60,370 bases of DNA from Mycolicibacterium novocastrense (lineage in GTDB: Bacteria > Actinomycetota > Actinomycetes > Mycobacteriales > Mycobacteriaceae): contig NZ_BCTA01000013.1 in NCBI RefSeq assembly GCF_001570485.1, positions 1 through 60,370 of the forward strand, in the 5' to 3' direction. This document shows positions 6,289 to 14,281 of this stretch, piece by piece (positions within the stretch are counted from its first letter, which is position 1; each line of letters starts with the position of its first letter). The position numbers and the translations under genes are program-made. The notes under the pieces were generated by a model. It saw only the letters and a program-made list of their open reading frames with translations, did no database searches and had not been told where the DNA came from.

Positions 6289-8124
6289 TTACGGCACCAA
6301 TGCCGCCGGCGGGCCGGTGGCCATCACCGCCGACAGGTAGTCGGCTTCGCTGATGACATCGACAGTCGCGGGCGGCGCGACAGCGACTGTTCCCGTGTCG
6401 ACCGGCGGTGCGATCGGCGGAATTTGTCGGGTGGCCAACCATGCCTGCCATTGGATCCGGGCCGCTTGATGTGCGGCGATACGGGCCGATCTGGCTTCGG
6501 CGAGGCGGTGTTGTTCGGCGATGTCGTCGAGTGTGGTCTCCCCTGGTGTGAGGCGGCCGGCCTGTCGGCGCAGCAGTCCGATGCGGGCTAGTTCGGCGAT
6601 GCTGTTGTAGGTGCTGCTGATGGACGTGCGCGCGGCCCCCGCGAGATCCCTCGGGTTATCCAACCCCGTCGTGATGACGGTTTCGTAGAGGCGTCGATGC
6701 TGTAGCCCGATGACTGACCACGCATGATGCACGTCGGCAACCGCTGGCCGGCCGGGTGCATCGGGGTGTGGGTCGCAGACGTCAGGCGTGGTCAGCGCGT
6801 AGCGATCGGCGTGCAGGCCGGTGCCTTTGGCTACCAGCAGGATCGGTGCGCCGGGCATTTCGCGCAGCGCCCGCAGCACGGCCCAGGCGGTGGATTCGCT
6901 CAGCAACCCGGCCGCGATCGACAACGATCTACCGCCGACGGCCACGACGGGCACCCCCTGGACGAGCTCGCCGGCGCGTACGGAGCTGATCGCCAGGGCT
7001 TGGAGAACGGCAGCCGCCGCCCACCGCTGAGGGTGTGACCGTAGGGTGAGGTCGCACCACCACACCGCGTGGGCAAGCCACCGCCGATGCTGGGCGGGTA
7101 CCTGCGCCCTACCCCCTGTGTGCTGTTTCTTGTGCGTGGCTGTCTGGAATCTGGGGATAGTAGCGACGAGCCATCGTTGAGCTGAGTCCCAATCCCGCTC
7201 AAGCGCTTTATGGCGCTGGGCGCCGTAGCGCTCATAGGCAGCCGACAGTCCAGTCCATGCTTGACCCGGGGCAGCGAGCCGGTGGATATCAGCGAGGGTG
7301 GCGCCGCGCCACATGGCGTGGGTGAGCACGGCCTGACGTGCTTCCGATCGAGATGGCCAGCGGCCGTCGGAGGGTAGGACGCCAGTGCGGGCGAAGGCTG
7401 TGACGGCGGCCGGCATCGGGCTGTGCAGCCGATGCCGCGGCGCCAGGGATTGGTGATGGCCGGAACCGGTGAAGTACTCGACGACTTGAGGCGGGGACGC
7501 CGGTGCGGTCGTGGTATTGGTGGCGGCGAGCTGCGCCGCGAGCAAGTCGAGCAGCTGCGGTGGGTTGCGTGTGCGTAGCAGCTGCTCGGCGTCGCCGAGG
7601 TCGCCGACTAAGACGCGGTAACCGCCTTCGCGACACGGCGATCCTGGTGCGGTGAGGCAGCCTTGGGCCGGGTTGAGCATAGGCGTGACGTCGAGGGTGC
7701 GACACACAGCGGCCAGCGCAGCCATGAGCGGTTTGATCTGCTCGACGGTCACCGCGACGGTGAGGGGCACCAGGATATGGGCGCCGCCGCTGGTTGAGGT
7801 GTCGACGATCGCGCGGGCGCCGCAGTCGGCGATCCAGGACAGCAGGCGGTCGCGGTCGTCTGAGACGCGTTCGCGCCCATGCTTTTTGGCATCGAGGTCC
7901 AGGGCCAGCAGCCGGGTGCGGCCACGGTTGTACAGGGGAACGGCAGCCGGGACTTCGGGCAGCTTGCGGGTCAGCGGGCGAACCTTGTCGAATCGGTGCT
8001 CGGCGCCCCATATCCGCATCGTGGGCCGGGCAGCCATCAAGGGCGCCAATGCCTTCCAGGTGCGTTGCGCGGTGTCACGCGCGCCCGCCGGTGGGGCGGA
8101 AGTGTTATCGCGGCGCGCGGTCAT
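6289..8124 (-). CDS. Archaeo-eukaryotic-type primase (prim-pol) with C-terminal HTH
   Basis: Codes for 611 residues. The N-terminal third has the AEP signature: RLLALDLDAKKHG supplies the hhhDhD metal motif and, about 35 residues on, STSGGAHILVPL supplies the sxH motif. A middle helical part (MWRGATLADIHRLAAPG) is followed by a C-terminal winged-helix-like region (LAGAARTSISSTYNSIAELARIGLLRR). AEP primases of this layout occur as plasmid and phage replication proteins that prime DNA synthesis. It is transcribed alone, with dyads upstream at 8165-8179. It may be the replication primase working with Rep and DnaB, although it lies 14 kb away. Confidence 0.65.
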   Translation of the reverse strand: MTARRDNTSAPPAGARDTAQRTWKALAPLMAARPTMRIWGAEHRFDKVRPLTRKLPEVPAAVPLYNRGRTRLLALDLDAKKHGRERVSDDRDRLLSWIADCGARAIVDTSTSGGAHILVPLTVAVTVEQIKPLMAALAAVCRTLDVTPMLNPAQGCLTAPGSPCREGGYRVLVGDLGDAEQLLRTRNPPQLLDLLAAQLAATNTTTAPASPPQVVEYFTGSGHHQSLAPRHRLHSPMPAAVTAFARTGVLPSDGRWPSRSEARQAVLTHAMWRGATLADIHRLAAPGQAWTGLSAAYERYGAQRHKALERDWDSAQRWLVATIPRFQTATHKKQHTGGRAQVPAQHRRWLAHAVWWCDLTLRSHPQRWAAAAVLQALAISSVRAGELVQGVPVVAVGGRSLSIAAGLLSESTAWAVLRALREMPGAPILLVAKGTGLHADRYALTTPDVCDPHPDAPGRPAVADVHHAWSVIGLQHRRLYETVITTGLDNPRDLAGAARTSISSTYNSIAELARIGLLRRQAGRLTPGETTLDDIAEQHRLAEARSARIAAHQAARIQWQAWLATRQIPPIAPPVDTGTVAVAPPATVDVISEADYLSAVMATGPPAALVP

Positions 8125-8514
8125 CGATCCGTGGCCGGCATGCAGGCATGCAGTATCGTGAGACCTGTCATTGGGACAGTCCCTTTCCTGGGGCAGGATG
8201 CATTACCACTAGGCCGAGTAGCAGCTCGGCTAGGCCGCAAACCCTCGGTGCCAGCCGGGGGTTTCGCCGTGTTTAGTGGCTTTCAGAGTGAGATCGACTG
8301 CGAGATAAGCCGATTGGCCCGATGGCGCACGACGCGTTCTCGCAGCGCAGTGGTTCGGCTATGGGTGGATGAAGTTTCCGCCACCTTTATGAGCGGCGTG
8401 GGGCCATGGAGTCCTCCCTGTCTGGATGCGTTACCCACAGGGATGTTCGCACGCCTATGCGCGCGTACGCGCGCAAGACACGCGCAACGCGTGCTGCAAA
8501 CGTGAAGGATGTGA
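8125..8514. other. Intergenic region with dyads upstream of the primase gene
   Basis: No gene seen. It contains the direct repeat GCATGCAG twice at 8138-8153, a small hairpin CTGTC-N5-GACAG at 8165-8179, an imperfect inverted repeat CTAGGCCGAG/CTCGGCTAG at 8209-8233, and a run of alternating CGCG-type repeats near 8458-8495. It lies downstream of the RHH gene and upstream of the primase gene, so it may hold a terminator for the former and the promoter of the latter. Confidence 0.4.
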
Positions 8515-8727
8515 CTAAGAGGCTGCTGCGGCGCCGCCGATCAGGGCTAGGTCGGGCTGCAGCTTGTCCATGATGTATGCCTGCACGTTCTGGTACCCAC
8601 CGCGGTCGGCCAGCTGCTGGAGGCGTTGCCTTTCGGTTGGCAGCAGGTTCAGTTTCACCTGCTCGTTGCGCTGCCTGTTACTGGAGCCGCTACGGCTCTT
8701 GCGCGGCGCAGTGGACTCGCTCGCCAT
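8515..8727 (-). CDS. Small DNA-binding protein, ribbon-helix-helix type
   Basis: Codes for 70 residues. A basic Ser/Arg-rich N terminus precedes VKLNLLPTERQRLQQLADR and GGYQNVQAYIMDKL, the strand-helix-helix order of RHH repressors and plasmid copy or mobilisation accessory proteins. ATG 8727 is fixed by AGGAGGGA about eight bases upstream; the frame continues to 8835 without comparable support. It lies between the primase gene and a divergent HTH gene, so it may regulate one of these; its target is unknown. Confidence 0.6.
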   Translation of the reverse strand: MASESTAPRKSRSGSSNRQRNEQVKLNLLPTERQRLQQLADRGGYQNVQAYIMDKLQPDLALIGGAAAAS

Positions 8728-8949
8728 CGCCAGATCCCTCCTACGCTGCAGCAATGTCTGCTTAGTGAACATCTGCACGCATCGTATGTCCTCTTTGTGG
8801 ACTGCGCGCGTACCCGCGCAGCGCGTGTCGCCCACTTAGTGCGCATCTTGTGATCAGTAAGCGGGCATCGCAGCTGGTCGCGGCAAGTCGCGGGCGGGGC
8901 CGGGCGTAGTACGATGTCGAAACCTGCGGCGGCGAAGGGGGCTTGTTGG

Positions 8950-9435
8950 ATGGCGATCGAGAGCCACCCTCAGGCTGACCGACACGTCATCAGCGCCCGC
9001 CAGGCCGCACGCATTCTGCGCCGGGACGTACGCACTATCCGCCGCATGATCGAGTCCGGCGCACTGCAGGGCGGCGCCACCGCCGGCCCGAAACAGAAGC
9101 GCTGGTACGTCTACGTTGACCAGCTGCCCCCTGCTAGTTCGGAACAGCCGACACCCTCTGCTACTGGCAGCGATGAAGTGGCCGATTTGAAGGCCCAGAT
9201 CGTGACGCTGCAGGAGACCAATCGGTTGTTGAGCGCATCGCATGCGTTGACCTTGGCCGCGATGGAGGACTACAAGGCAGGTGCCGAAGGCTTTCGGATC
9301 GCGGCTGAGGGGTACCGGCAAGCCGCCCTCAAGTATCAGTCCGCAGCTGAGGGCTTCCACGGTGCCCTGGAGCACCAGCGCGACGCGCTCGCACAGTTCA
9401 CCACTCCGGGACATCTCGGCGACACGGCCGGCTGA
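8950..9435 (+). CDS. Excisionase/MerR-type HTH protein with coiled-coil tail
   Basis: Codes for 161 residues. Residues about 12-50 (HVISARQAARILRRDVRTIRRMI, then GALQGG) match the short winged HTH of excisionases and MerR-like domains, and RWYVYVDQL resembles the usual wing strand. Residues 80-150 form a heptad-rich coiled coil (DEVADLKAQIVTLQETNRLL, then repeated AAEGY/AAEGF units). GAAGGGGG supports ATG 8950; ATG 8914 is an in-frame alternative. HTH plus long coiled coil recalls plasmid partition accessory or KfrA-like proteins. It stands alone, divergent from the RHH gene. Confidence 0.6.
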   Translation: MAIESHPQADRHVISARQAARILRRDVRTIRRMIESGALQGGATAGPKQKRWYVYVDQLPPASSEQPTPSATGSDEVADLKAQIVTLQETNRLLSASHALTLAAMEDYKAGAEGFRIAAEGYRQAALKYQSAAEGFHGALEHQRDALAQFTTPGHLGDTAG

Positions 9436-9471
9436 CGACGTCAGCTCCAACCGCGGCGTCGCGTCAGGAAG

Positions 9472-9999
9472 TCACAATCTCCCGCCGGCAGCGTCGCGGC
9501 TCAGCACATGAAGAAGATCAGCGGCCTGACCGGCGTGATGCTTTGCCTTGTCGCTAAGGATCAGCTCAGCCAACTCCCCATCGCAGGTGAAGGCGATCGA
9601 GTCGATGCCGTAGCCGCGAAGTGCGCGAGCCCACTTATCGCCGGGGCGCTTGCTGCCGGCCAGCGCCGGGGTCCTGTTGCGTACACGATCGGCGAGTGCG
9701 CGCAGGTCTGCGTACACCGCGGCGTTTGACGCGGCCGCGTGAGCCGCGCGGTTGATCAGCATGACGGTCAGCACCGCGCACGACCCGAGCGTCACGACCT
9801 TGCTCCACACCGCCGTATCGGAAAACGCCATCACGACTCCGCCGACAAAAAATCCCGCGGCCATAGTCAGCGCCTCAGCCGGGCGCATGTCGTCCCACAG
9901 GGCGGCGGTTACCAGCGCCTCGCGCCGCCGGCGGTACAGCATGACAACACAGGCGCCGCCGACCAGAACCACAGCGCAGATTGCACCGGCCTCAAGCAT
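9472..9999 (-). CDS. Membrane protein of unknown function
   Basis: Codes for 175 residues. A transmembrane helix at the N terminus (GAICAVVLVGGACVVMLY) is followed by Arg residues, then two more hydrophobic segments near residues 45-60 and 68-82 (AAGFFVGGVVMAF, VVTLGSCAVLTVMLI). A soluble helical C-terminal half of about 85 residues follows and probably faces the cytoplasm. It converges with the HTH gene and is separate from the next leftward trio. No family recognised. Confidence 0.6.
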   Translation of the reverse strand: MLEAGAICAVVLVGGACVVMLYRRRREALVTAALWDDMRPAEALTMAAGFFVGGVVMAFSDTAVWSKVVTLGSCAVLTVMLINRAAHAAASNAAVYADLRALADRVRNRTPALAGSKRPGDKWARALRGYGIDSIAFTCDGELAELILSDKAKHHAGQAADLLHVLSRDAAGGRL

Positions 10000-10080
10000 G
10001 GCCAGAGCCTACGGCTGGTCACCGACAGCGGCCACTCACTGCACGCTCGCCCAAGAGCGGAACATGCGACACATGGTCGA

Positions 10081-10317
10081 TCACGCGCCGCACACCTCGA
10101 CAGCGGCTGCGCCCCCCGGCGGCTCGTCGGCAGGGATCTCGGTCCAGTCGGTGTCGGCGGGTCGGCGCACGGCCACTGCATTGGCGCCGTGTTCTCGCTT
10201 GGCTTCGGCCACCGCGTCCGCCGCCGGCGAGCCGATCGGCACCCACACCGACGCGATCCAGCCGTTGGACAGCCGGACGAGCCAGGTTTCGACGTCAACG
10301 ACGTTAGGGTGATTCAT
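10081..10317 (-). CDS. Small hypothetical protein
   Basis: Codes for 78 residues. WLVRLSNGWIASVWVPIGSP suggests a small beta-sheet and VAEAKREHGANAVAVRR a helix, followed by an acidic/Pro tail. The start overlaps the stop of the gene at 10314-10544, making it the last of three leftward genes. No family recognised. Confidence 0.55.
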   Translation of the reverse strand: MNHPNVVDVETWLVRLSNGWIASVWVPIGSPAADAVAEAKREHGANAVAVRRPADTDWTEIPADEPPGGAAAVEVCGA

Positions 10318-10544
10318 GCGACACCATCCTCTCGGGCCGATGACGGCGGCCTGCTCACTTCATAGAGCCTGACGACGCCGGCGAGGCTGCCCATCATCGC
10401 GCGGATCAGCTCGGCAACGGCGGGTTCCTCGGTATCGCAGAGGTTGGCATCCTCTGACCATTTGTCGACGAGCCGCAGTAGCGCCCTGTGTAGCTCGTCG
10501 ACCCGGCCGGCGTCCAGTGTCTGCTCACTGTCGCTTGTACTCAT
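10314..10544 (-). CDS. Small helical acidic protein
   Basis: Codes for 76 residues, nearly all predicted helix (RVDELHRALLRLVDKWSEDA, later AVAELIRAMMGSLAGVVRLY), acidic and soluble. AGGCTGAGCAAA precedes ATG 10544 without a strong RBS. Middle gene of a leftward trio and coupled to the next gene by a four-base overlap. Function unknown. Confidence 0.55.
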   Translation of the reverse strand: MSTSDSEQTLDAGRVDELHRALLRLVDKWSEDANLCDTEEPAVAELIRAMMGSLAGVVRLYEVSRPPSSAREDGVA

Positions 10545-10574
10545 TTTGCTCAGCCTGCTTCCCTTCTCGTGTTT

Positions 10575-10775
10575 TCAGTTCGGCATCGGTAGCCGCGTAT
10601 CCCAGCGATCGCCGGGCAGCTTGGCGAGCCAGTTGGCGATGGTCTGCATGGCTTCGTCGTAATCGACGTCGGCCAGCTGCGGGTCTTGATCGACCAGCTC
10701 CGTCCAGAATTCGGCGAGGTCGGCGACGCGGGTGATCACGGCCAATGCCAAGGCCTGCTTTTGGCTGCGCTTCAT
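10575..10775 (-). CDS. Small helical hypothetical protein
   Basis: Codes for 66 residues, helical (SQKQALALAVITRVADLAEF, then YDEAMQTIANWLAKL), with acidic middle and no membrane segment. GGAGACCGATGA positions a GGAG before ATG 10775. First gene of a leftward trio that diverges from the operator-controlled operon at 10911; the operators at 10842-10901 could serve both directions. Function unknown. Confidence 0.55.
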   Translation of the reverse strand: MKRSQKQALALAVITRVADLAEFWTELVDQDPQLADVDYDEAMQTIANWLAKLPGDRWDTRLPMPN

Positions 10776-10841
10776 CGGTCTCCTCGGACGCGGCGGACAG
10801 GACGTCTGCTGATCTGCCTGGATGGCTTAGAGTGTACCGCT

Positions 10842-10901
10842 AAACCATTGATGGCATCAAGAGTTATGTGATAACGTGAGACTTGACGGCATCAAGCGTT
10901 A
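10842..10901. promoter_or_regulatory. Two TTGA-N5-TCAA operator sites before the 10911 operon
   Basis: Site 1 is AACCATTGA, TGGCA, TCAAGAGTTA (10843-10866). Site 2 is CTTGA, CGGCA, TCAAGCGTTA (10882-10901), identical from CTTGA onward to a site at 3842-3861. Site 2 abuts the RBS AGGGGAGA of the gene at 10911, so a bound protein would overlap the transcript start. Site 1 shares AACCATTGAT with the parA site at 25630. Confidence 0.65.
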
Positions 10902-10910
10902 GGGGAGACA

Positions 10911-11135
10911 ATGGCAGATCGGATGGACCAGCTCGTCGCCGCCGCGGTGCGCCAGGGATTCAAGGTCTGGCAAACCAAGCGCGGGGCTTGGGTGTTCGCG
11001 AAGGGAAGCCTGAGCGTCATCGAGGCCAGCACGCCCACCAGGGCGGTGCAGTGGGTGCGCTTGATCGGCGCGCTGCGCGGCGTCGGGCTGGTCTTTCCGG
11101 AGGAGAACCAGGCCGAACCGAGCGAGGAGATCTAG
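10911..11135 (+). CDS. Small hypothetical protein, HicA-like in outline
   Basis: Codes for 74 residues: helix (MDQLVAAAVRQGF), two strands around KVWQTKRGAWVFAKGSLSVI, then a helix (TRAVQWVRLIGALRGVG). Size and secondary structure recall HicA-type double-stranded RNA-binding toxins, but the usual catalytic His is absent, so this is only a resemblance. AGGGGAGA before ATG 10911 lies against the operators. The downstream HTH gene starts two bases after its stop, giving a toxin-antitoxin-like arrangement. Confidence 0.55.
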   Translation: MADRMDQLVAAAVRQGFKVWQTKRGAWVFAKGSLSVIEASTPTRAVQWVRLIGALRGVGLVFPEENQAEPSEEI

Positions 11136-11137
11136 CC

Positions 11138-11731
11138 GTGACGTGGACCGCGCAACTCACCTACACCGCGCCCGGCCTCACCCTGGAGCAGCGCGCGGAC
11201 ATCGCCGCCGAGCTCGACGCCAATGTGGCCTACGACGAGGCAGCCGGACACCTGAAGCTCACCTTCGAGACCGAGGGCGCGACCCTACGCCAAGCCAGCG
11301 ACAGCGCTCTGCATGCGGCTGGCGCAGCGGTGAGCGCCGTGGCGCGCGGCGCCGTGCAGACCCGACGAGGCCGGCTGCTGGTGATGCCCACCGAGGAGTT
11401 CATTGCCGAAGCCGCCCATCCCACCCGGCTCGACCTGATTGGCCTGCGTGAGATCGCCGACCAGTTCGGCGTCTCCCGCCAGCGTGCCCACCAACTGACC
11501 CAGCTCAAAACCCTGCCCGGTGGTCAGCTCGGCTTTCCTGAGCCGGTCTCCACCCCGGCCTCCGGCCCGATCTTCACCCAGACCTCCGTCGATGAGTTCC
11601 GCCGGCGCTGGGAACGCACCAAGAAGCCGCAGGGCGGCCGGCCGCCGCGCGCGGCGCCCGGCACAGACGTGGAACACGGTGGCGCACCCGCCCAACCCAC
11701 CCGCCGGCGCGACTCCGCGGCGGCACGATAG
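11138..11731 (+). CDS. HTH DNA-binding regulator
   Basis: Codes for 197 residues from GTG 11138. The N-terminal half is alpha/beta with no clear family. Residues about 103-127 (LIGLREIADQFGVSRQRAHQLTQL) are a clear helix-turn-helix. A basic, Pro/Arg-rich C terminus is probably disordered. As the second gene of an operon that begins with two palindromic operators, it is a leading candidate for the protein that binds the TTGA-N5-TCAA sites here, at 3803-3861 and at 25633. That role is inferred from position only. Confidence 0.6.
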   Translation: MTWTAQLTYTAPGLTLEQRADIAAELDANVAYDEAAGHLKLTFETEGATLRQASDSALHAAGAAVSAVARGAVQTRRGRLLVMPTEEFIAEAAHPTRLDLIGLREIADQFGVSRQRAHQLTQLKTLPGGQLGFPEPVSTPASGPIFTQTSVDEFRRRWERTKKPQGGRPPRAAPGTDVEHGGAPAQPTRRRDSAAAR

Positions 11732-11772
11732 AAGCACCCGTAATTCGATAGTTCACAGGAGGCCCGTCAATC

Positions 11773-12048
11773 ATGACCGGATCAATCATAGGAATAGTCA
11801 CGGCCGTGATTGTCGTGGTATTTCTGGCAAAACTCGCGCTACGCCGTGCGGGCAGAACCAAGGTCGTTTTCAACGTCACGTTCCCGTCATTTCCGCCACC
11901 GCAGGCAATACCACCGTATGTTCCTCCGGCGCAGATAATGCCCCCGTATAGCCCGCAGGGGGCGATTCCACTGGAGGCAAATGATGAGCCGGCTCGTAGT
12001 GAGGCCCAGGTGTTTGACGATATTGTTCGCGACTTTTATCGCCGTTGA
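11773..12048 (+). CDS. Small membrane-anchored Pro-rich protein
   Basis: Codes for 91 residues. One N-terminal transmembrane helix (IIGIVTAVIVVVFLAKLAL) with Arg/Lys after it suggests N-out topology, followed by a Pro-rich stretch (FPSFPPPQAIPPYVPPAQIM) and an acidic helix near the C terminus. AGGAGG upstream of ATG 11773 gives a strong RBS. It follows the HTH operon by 41 bases and may share its transcript. Function unknown. Confidence 0.6.
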   Translation: MTGSIIGIVTAVIVVVFLAKLALRRAGRTKVVFNVTFPSFPPPQAIPPYVPPAQIMPPYSPQGAIPLEANDEPARSEAQVFDDIVRDFYRR

Positions 12049-12103
12049 TCAGCCGATAACACCAGAGAACGTGCGCGCATTTCGTCAGACACGGGAGGAG
12101 TAG

Positions 12104-12829
12104 ATGACCGACGCAGCACCGCATGTGCTTCAGCTGTTGTTGTCGCGTGGTGTGCCACGTCCGTTGTCGGGGTTATCGACGGGGTCGTGTGCCGTCCTTT
12201 CCCAGGAGAACACGATCTCGGTGTTTGACAGCGAGGCGGCGGACTGGACACTGACCGCCCAGGCCCGCTGGCCTGAGGACATCGCGCTGGACTCCCATCC
12301 GTGGGCCGCGCTGGCTCCGCACGGATCCGGTGTGGTTCTGCTGAATATGACCGCCTGTGACATCAGCGCTCTGCCGGTCGAGGTGCGTATGTCGCTGGAG
12401 ATGCAGCATCAGCGCTACTCCCCCGCATCCACGCCGGCCTCAACGCTGGCTCCGCGGTTTCGTGTCGTCACCGACTCTGGTCAGGTGCGTATCACTGCAC
12501 CCACGGGAACCACCCGCGTGCTACCCATCGGCGCTGCATACACGGTGACCGAGGACGCCTATCGCCGCCACGAGGAACTAACGTTCTCGTATCTGTCGCC
12601 CTCTTTGCGGGTGGTCGCTCGCGCTATTTCGCTTTTCGGCCCGCTGTCGACCAACGACCTACTGCACCGGGTCTATCCGGCGCCCACGGACAAGAACAAG
12701 TCGGCGCTGAACATGACCCTGTCGCGGTTACGTCACCATCCCCGCGTCAACCTGGATCGCCTCGACGACGGTCGGCTGACGATCACCCACGGGGGCAGTG
12801 CTGAGCTTCCCTCAGGACAGGCCAGCTGA
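12104..12829 (+). CDS. Hypothetical protein with possible C-terminal winged helix
   Basis: Codes for 241 residues. The N-terminal 100 residues look like an alpha/beta domain; the C-terminal 80 (SLRVVARAISLFGPLSTNDL, then SALNMTLSRLRHHPRV and LDRLDDGRLTI) fit a winged helix with a recognition helix and wing. GGGAGGAG stands seven bases before ATG 12104. It is the last rightward gene before the inverted-repeat region at 12830-13096, whose sites it might bind. No family recognised. Confidence 0.55.
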   Translation: MTDAAPHVLQLLLSRGVPRPLSGLSTGSCAVLSQENTISVFDSEAADWTLTAQARWPEDIALDSHPWAALAPHGSGVVLLNMTACDISALPVEVRMSLEMQHQRYSPASTPASTLAPRFRVVTDSGQVRITAPTGTTRVLPIGAAYTVTEDAYRRHEELTFSYLSPSLRVVARAISLFGPLSTNDLLHRVYPAPTDKNKSALNMTLSRLRHHPRVNLDRLDDGRLTITHGGSAELPSGQAS

Positions 12830-12888
12830 ACCTGCCACCCTTGCCCGGCATAGCCACGCCGTATCCCAGGGCAACCACTGTTAGCACC

Positions 12889-12960
12889 CTCGTTATACCG
12901 CCTGAGCGGCCCATATGGGTACTAATAGCCCCATATACCCTGCTCGCGCGGTATAACGAG
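12889..12960. repeat. Inverted repeat enclosing CCCATATGGG sites
   Basis: CTCGTTATACCGC (12889-12901) and GCGGTATAACGAG (12948-12960) are perfect 13-base inverted arms 46 bases apart. Between them lie CCCATATGGG (12910-12919) and the degenerate CCCATATACCC (12930-12940). The whole lies in a 267-base gap between convergent genes. Nested dyads with AT-rich cores suit an origin, a centromere or a compound terminator. Confidence 0.6.
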
Positions 12961-13029
12961 TTTTCACCGCTGTGGCCAGAGGGGGGCCTAGGCGTCCCAT
13001 GACCGAGACCGCTCGGCTGTGCCCTAGTT

Positions 13030-13064
13030 CCCATATATCTGCTAACCCCTACCCCCCATATGGG
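13030..13064. repeat. Further CCCATATGGG-family sites
   Basis: CCCATATATC at 13030-13039 and a perfect CCCATATGGG at 13055-13064, followed by CCATAG. They extend the cluster begun at 12910 and match sites at 21762, 24510 and 25385. Confidence 0.55.
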
Positions 13065-13096
13065 CCATAGCCGCTGCTCGCTGGCTGTAACAGACG

Positions 13097-14248
13097 TTAG
13101 CGCGCGACGCTGCGGCCGATGATCTCGATGGAGCCGACGGCGAACGTGGCAGGCCCACTGCCCTGCCCCGGAGCCGCGACGGGGCTCGGCGCCAAACCCA
13201 GAGATCCGAGGTCGCCCAACAGGCCCGGCGCCGGAGCCGCCGAGCTGTCCGTGCCGGCGGTCGCCGCCTGCCCGGAGACGTCTTGGGTCTGCAGGATCAC
13301 CATGCGGATGGTTTGGGTGACCGCGGGCTGATCGGCGCTTCCCAGCGGGGTGGTCTGGCGTTCCCGCTTGTTGGCGAAGTCGGCATAGACCGGGCCGCCG
13401 TAATCGAGGTAGTAGGCCACCTTGGTAACGATCCGGTGCTTTGCCCACTGCTCGGCGCCGTCTTTGTCCACGCCCGCAAATCCCGGGACGACACCGATTT
13501 CGGTGACGATCATCGGAGCGGGCAGTGTGATGGTCAGGACGGTGCCGGCCAGGCCGGCGCACACCCACGCTTTGTTGGTGTCGCCGGAGAACGCATCCGT
13601 CGGCGGGGTCAAAGAGATCGGGTACTCGGCAGCTTCAACCTTCGCCGGCGCGATCACGCCGTCGGGAACCACCGCCGGCGCCGTCGTGCTGGTCGGTTTG
13701 AGCGCACCGGCCGCGCTCTGTGACATGACTGAGGCGGCCGTGTCCGACGGTTCGGAGCCGCCGCCCAAGCCCGGAATGGCGACTCCAGCCACCAGCAGAA
13801 TCGCCACGGGAACGCCGATCAGCAGCGCCTTGCGAGGCACCCGACTCGTCCCGCTGCTGCTGTTGTCGGCCGGTGACGAACCACCCCCGTTACGCTCCGG
13901 TTCGCCGGTCGATTCCTCGTGGGCGGAATCGTCGCGATCAAGGCCAGGAAACCCGGCACGGTCGGATTCACCGTCGCCGGTCTGCTCATCGGTGTCGTTG
14001 CCAGAATTGTGGCCGGAATCGTCACCGCCTATCGTCGGCGGCGAAAGTGTGCCCTCGCGGTATGCGCGGATCCGTTCGACGGCGGTCATTTCCCCGGCCG
14101 GCATATCGGGCTGATTGCCAGCAGCCATATCCGGTTGATGGTCTAAAGCGTCATCGTCCGGCGTGTCGAGATTTTGAGGAATTGCGTTTTCCTCAATCGA
14201 CGTGGAAGCGTTAGTACCACTGCCGACGATCATTTCGCTAATGTCCAT
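13097..14248 (-). CDS. Membrane-anchored protein with extracytoplasmic beta-sandwich-like domain
   Basis: Codes for 383 residues. A long acidic, disordered N-terminal segment (1-135) precedes one transmembrane helix (about 140-160, ALLIGVPVAILLVAGVAI). The exterior part (205-325) reads like a discoidin or galactose-binding beta-sandwich (KAWVCAGLAGTVLTITLPAP, then VTEIGVVPGFAGVDKDGAEQW and IRMVILQTQ). Such type II anchored proteins occur in mycobacterial plasmids and near envelope genes. AGGGGCGG precedes ATG 14248. It is downstream of the DTPMG/peptidase gene, probably in one transcript. Confidence 0.6.
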   Translation of the reverse strand: MDISEMIVGSGTNASTSIEENAIPQNLDTPDDDALDHQPDMAAGNQPDMPAGEMTAVERIRAYREGTLSPPTIGGDDSGHNSGNDTDEQTGDGESDRAGFPGLDRDDSAHEESTGEPERNGGGSSPADNSSSGTSRVPRKALLIGVPVAILLVAGVAIPGLGGGSEPSDTAASVMSQSAAGALKPTSTTAPAVVPDGVIAPAKVEAAEYPISLTPPTDAFSGDTNKAWVCAGLAGTVLTITLPAPMIVTEIGVVPGFAGVDKDGAEQWAKHRIVTKVAYYLDYGGPVYADFANKRERQTTPLGSADQPAVTQTIRMVILQTQDVSGQAATAGTDSSAAPAPGLLGDLGSLGLAPSPVAAPGQGSGPATFAVGSIEIIGRSVAR

Positions 14249-14281
14249 ATCCGCCCCTAGCCTAGTCCTGTCTCTTTACCG

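Noticed and set aside
10883..11731. Extended 282-codon version of the HTH protein starting at 10883
   Set aside because: The first 85 codons overlap the gene at 10911 and the operators and have shadow-like composition; GTG 11138 gives a coupled start.
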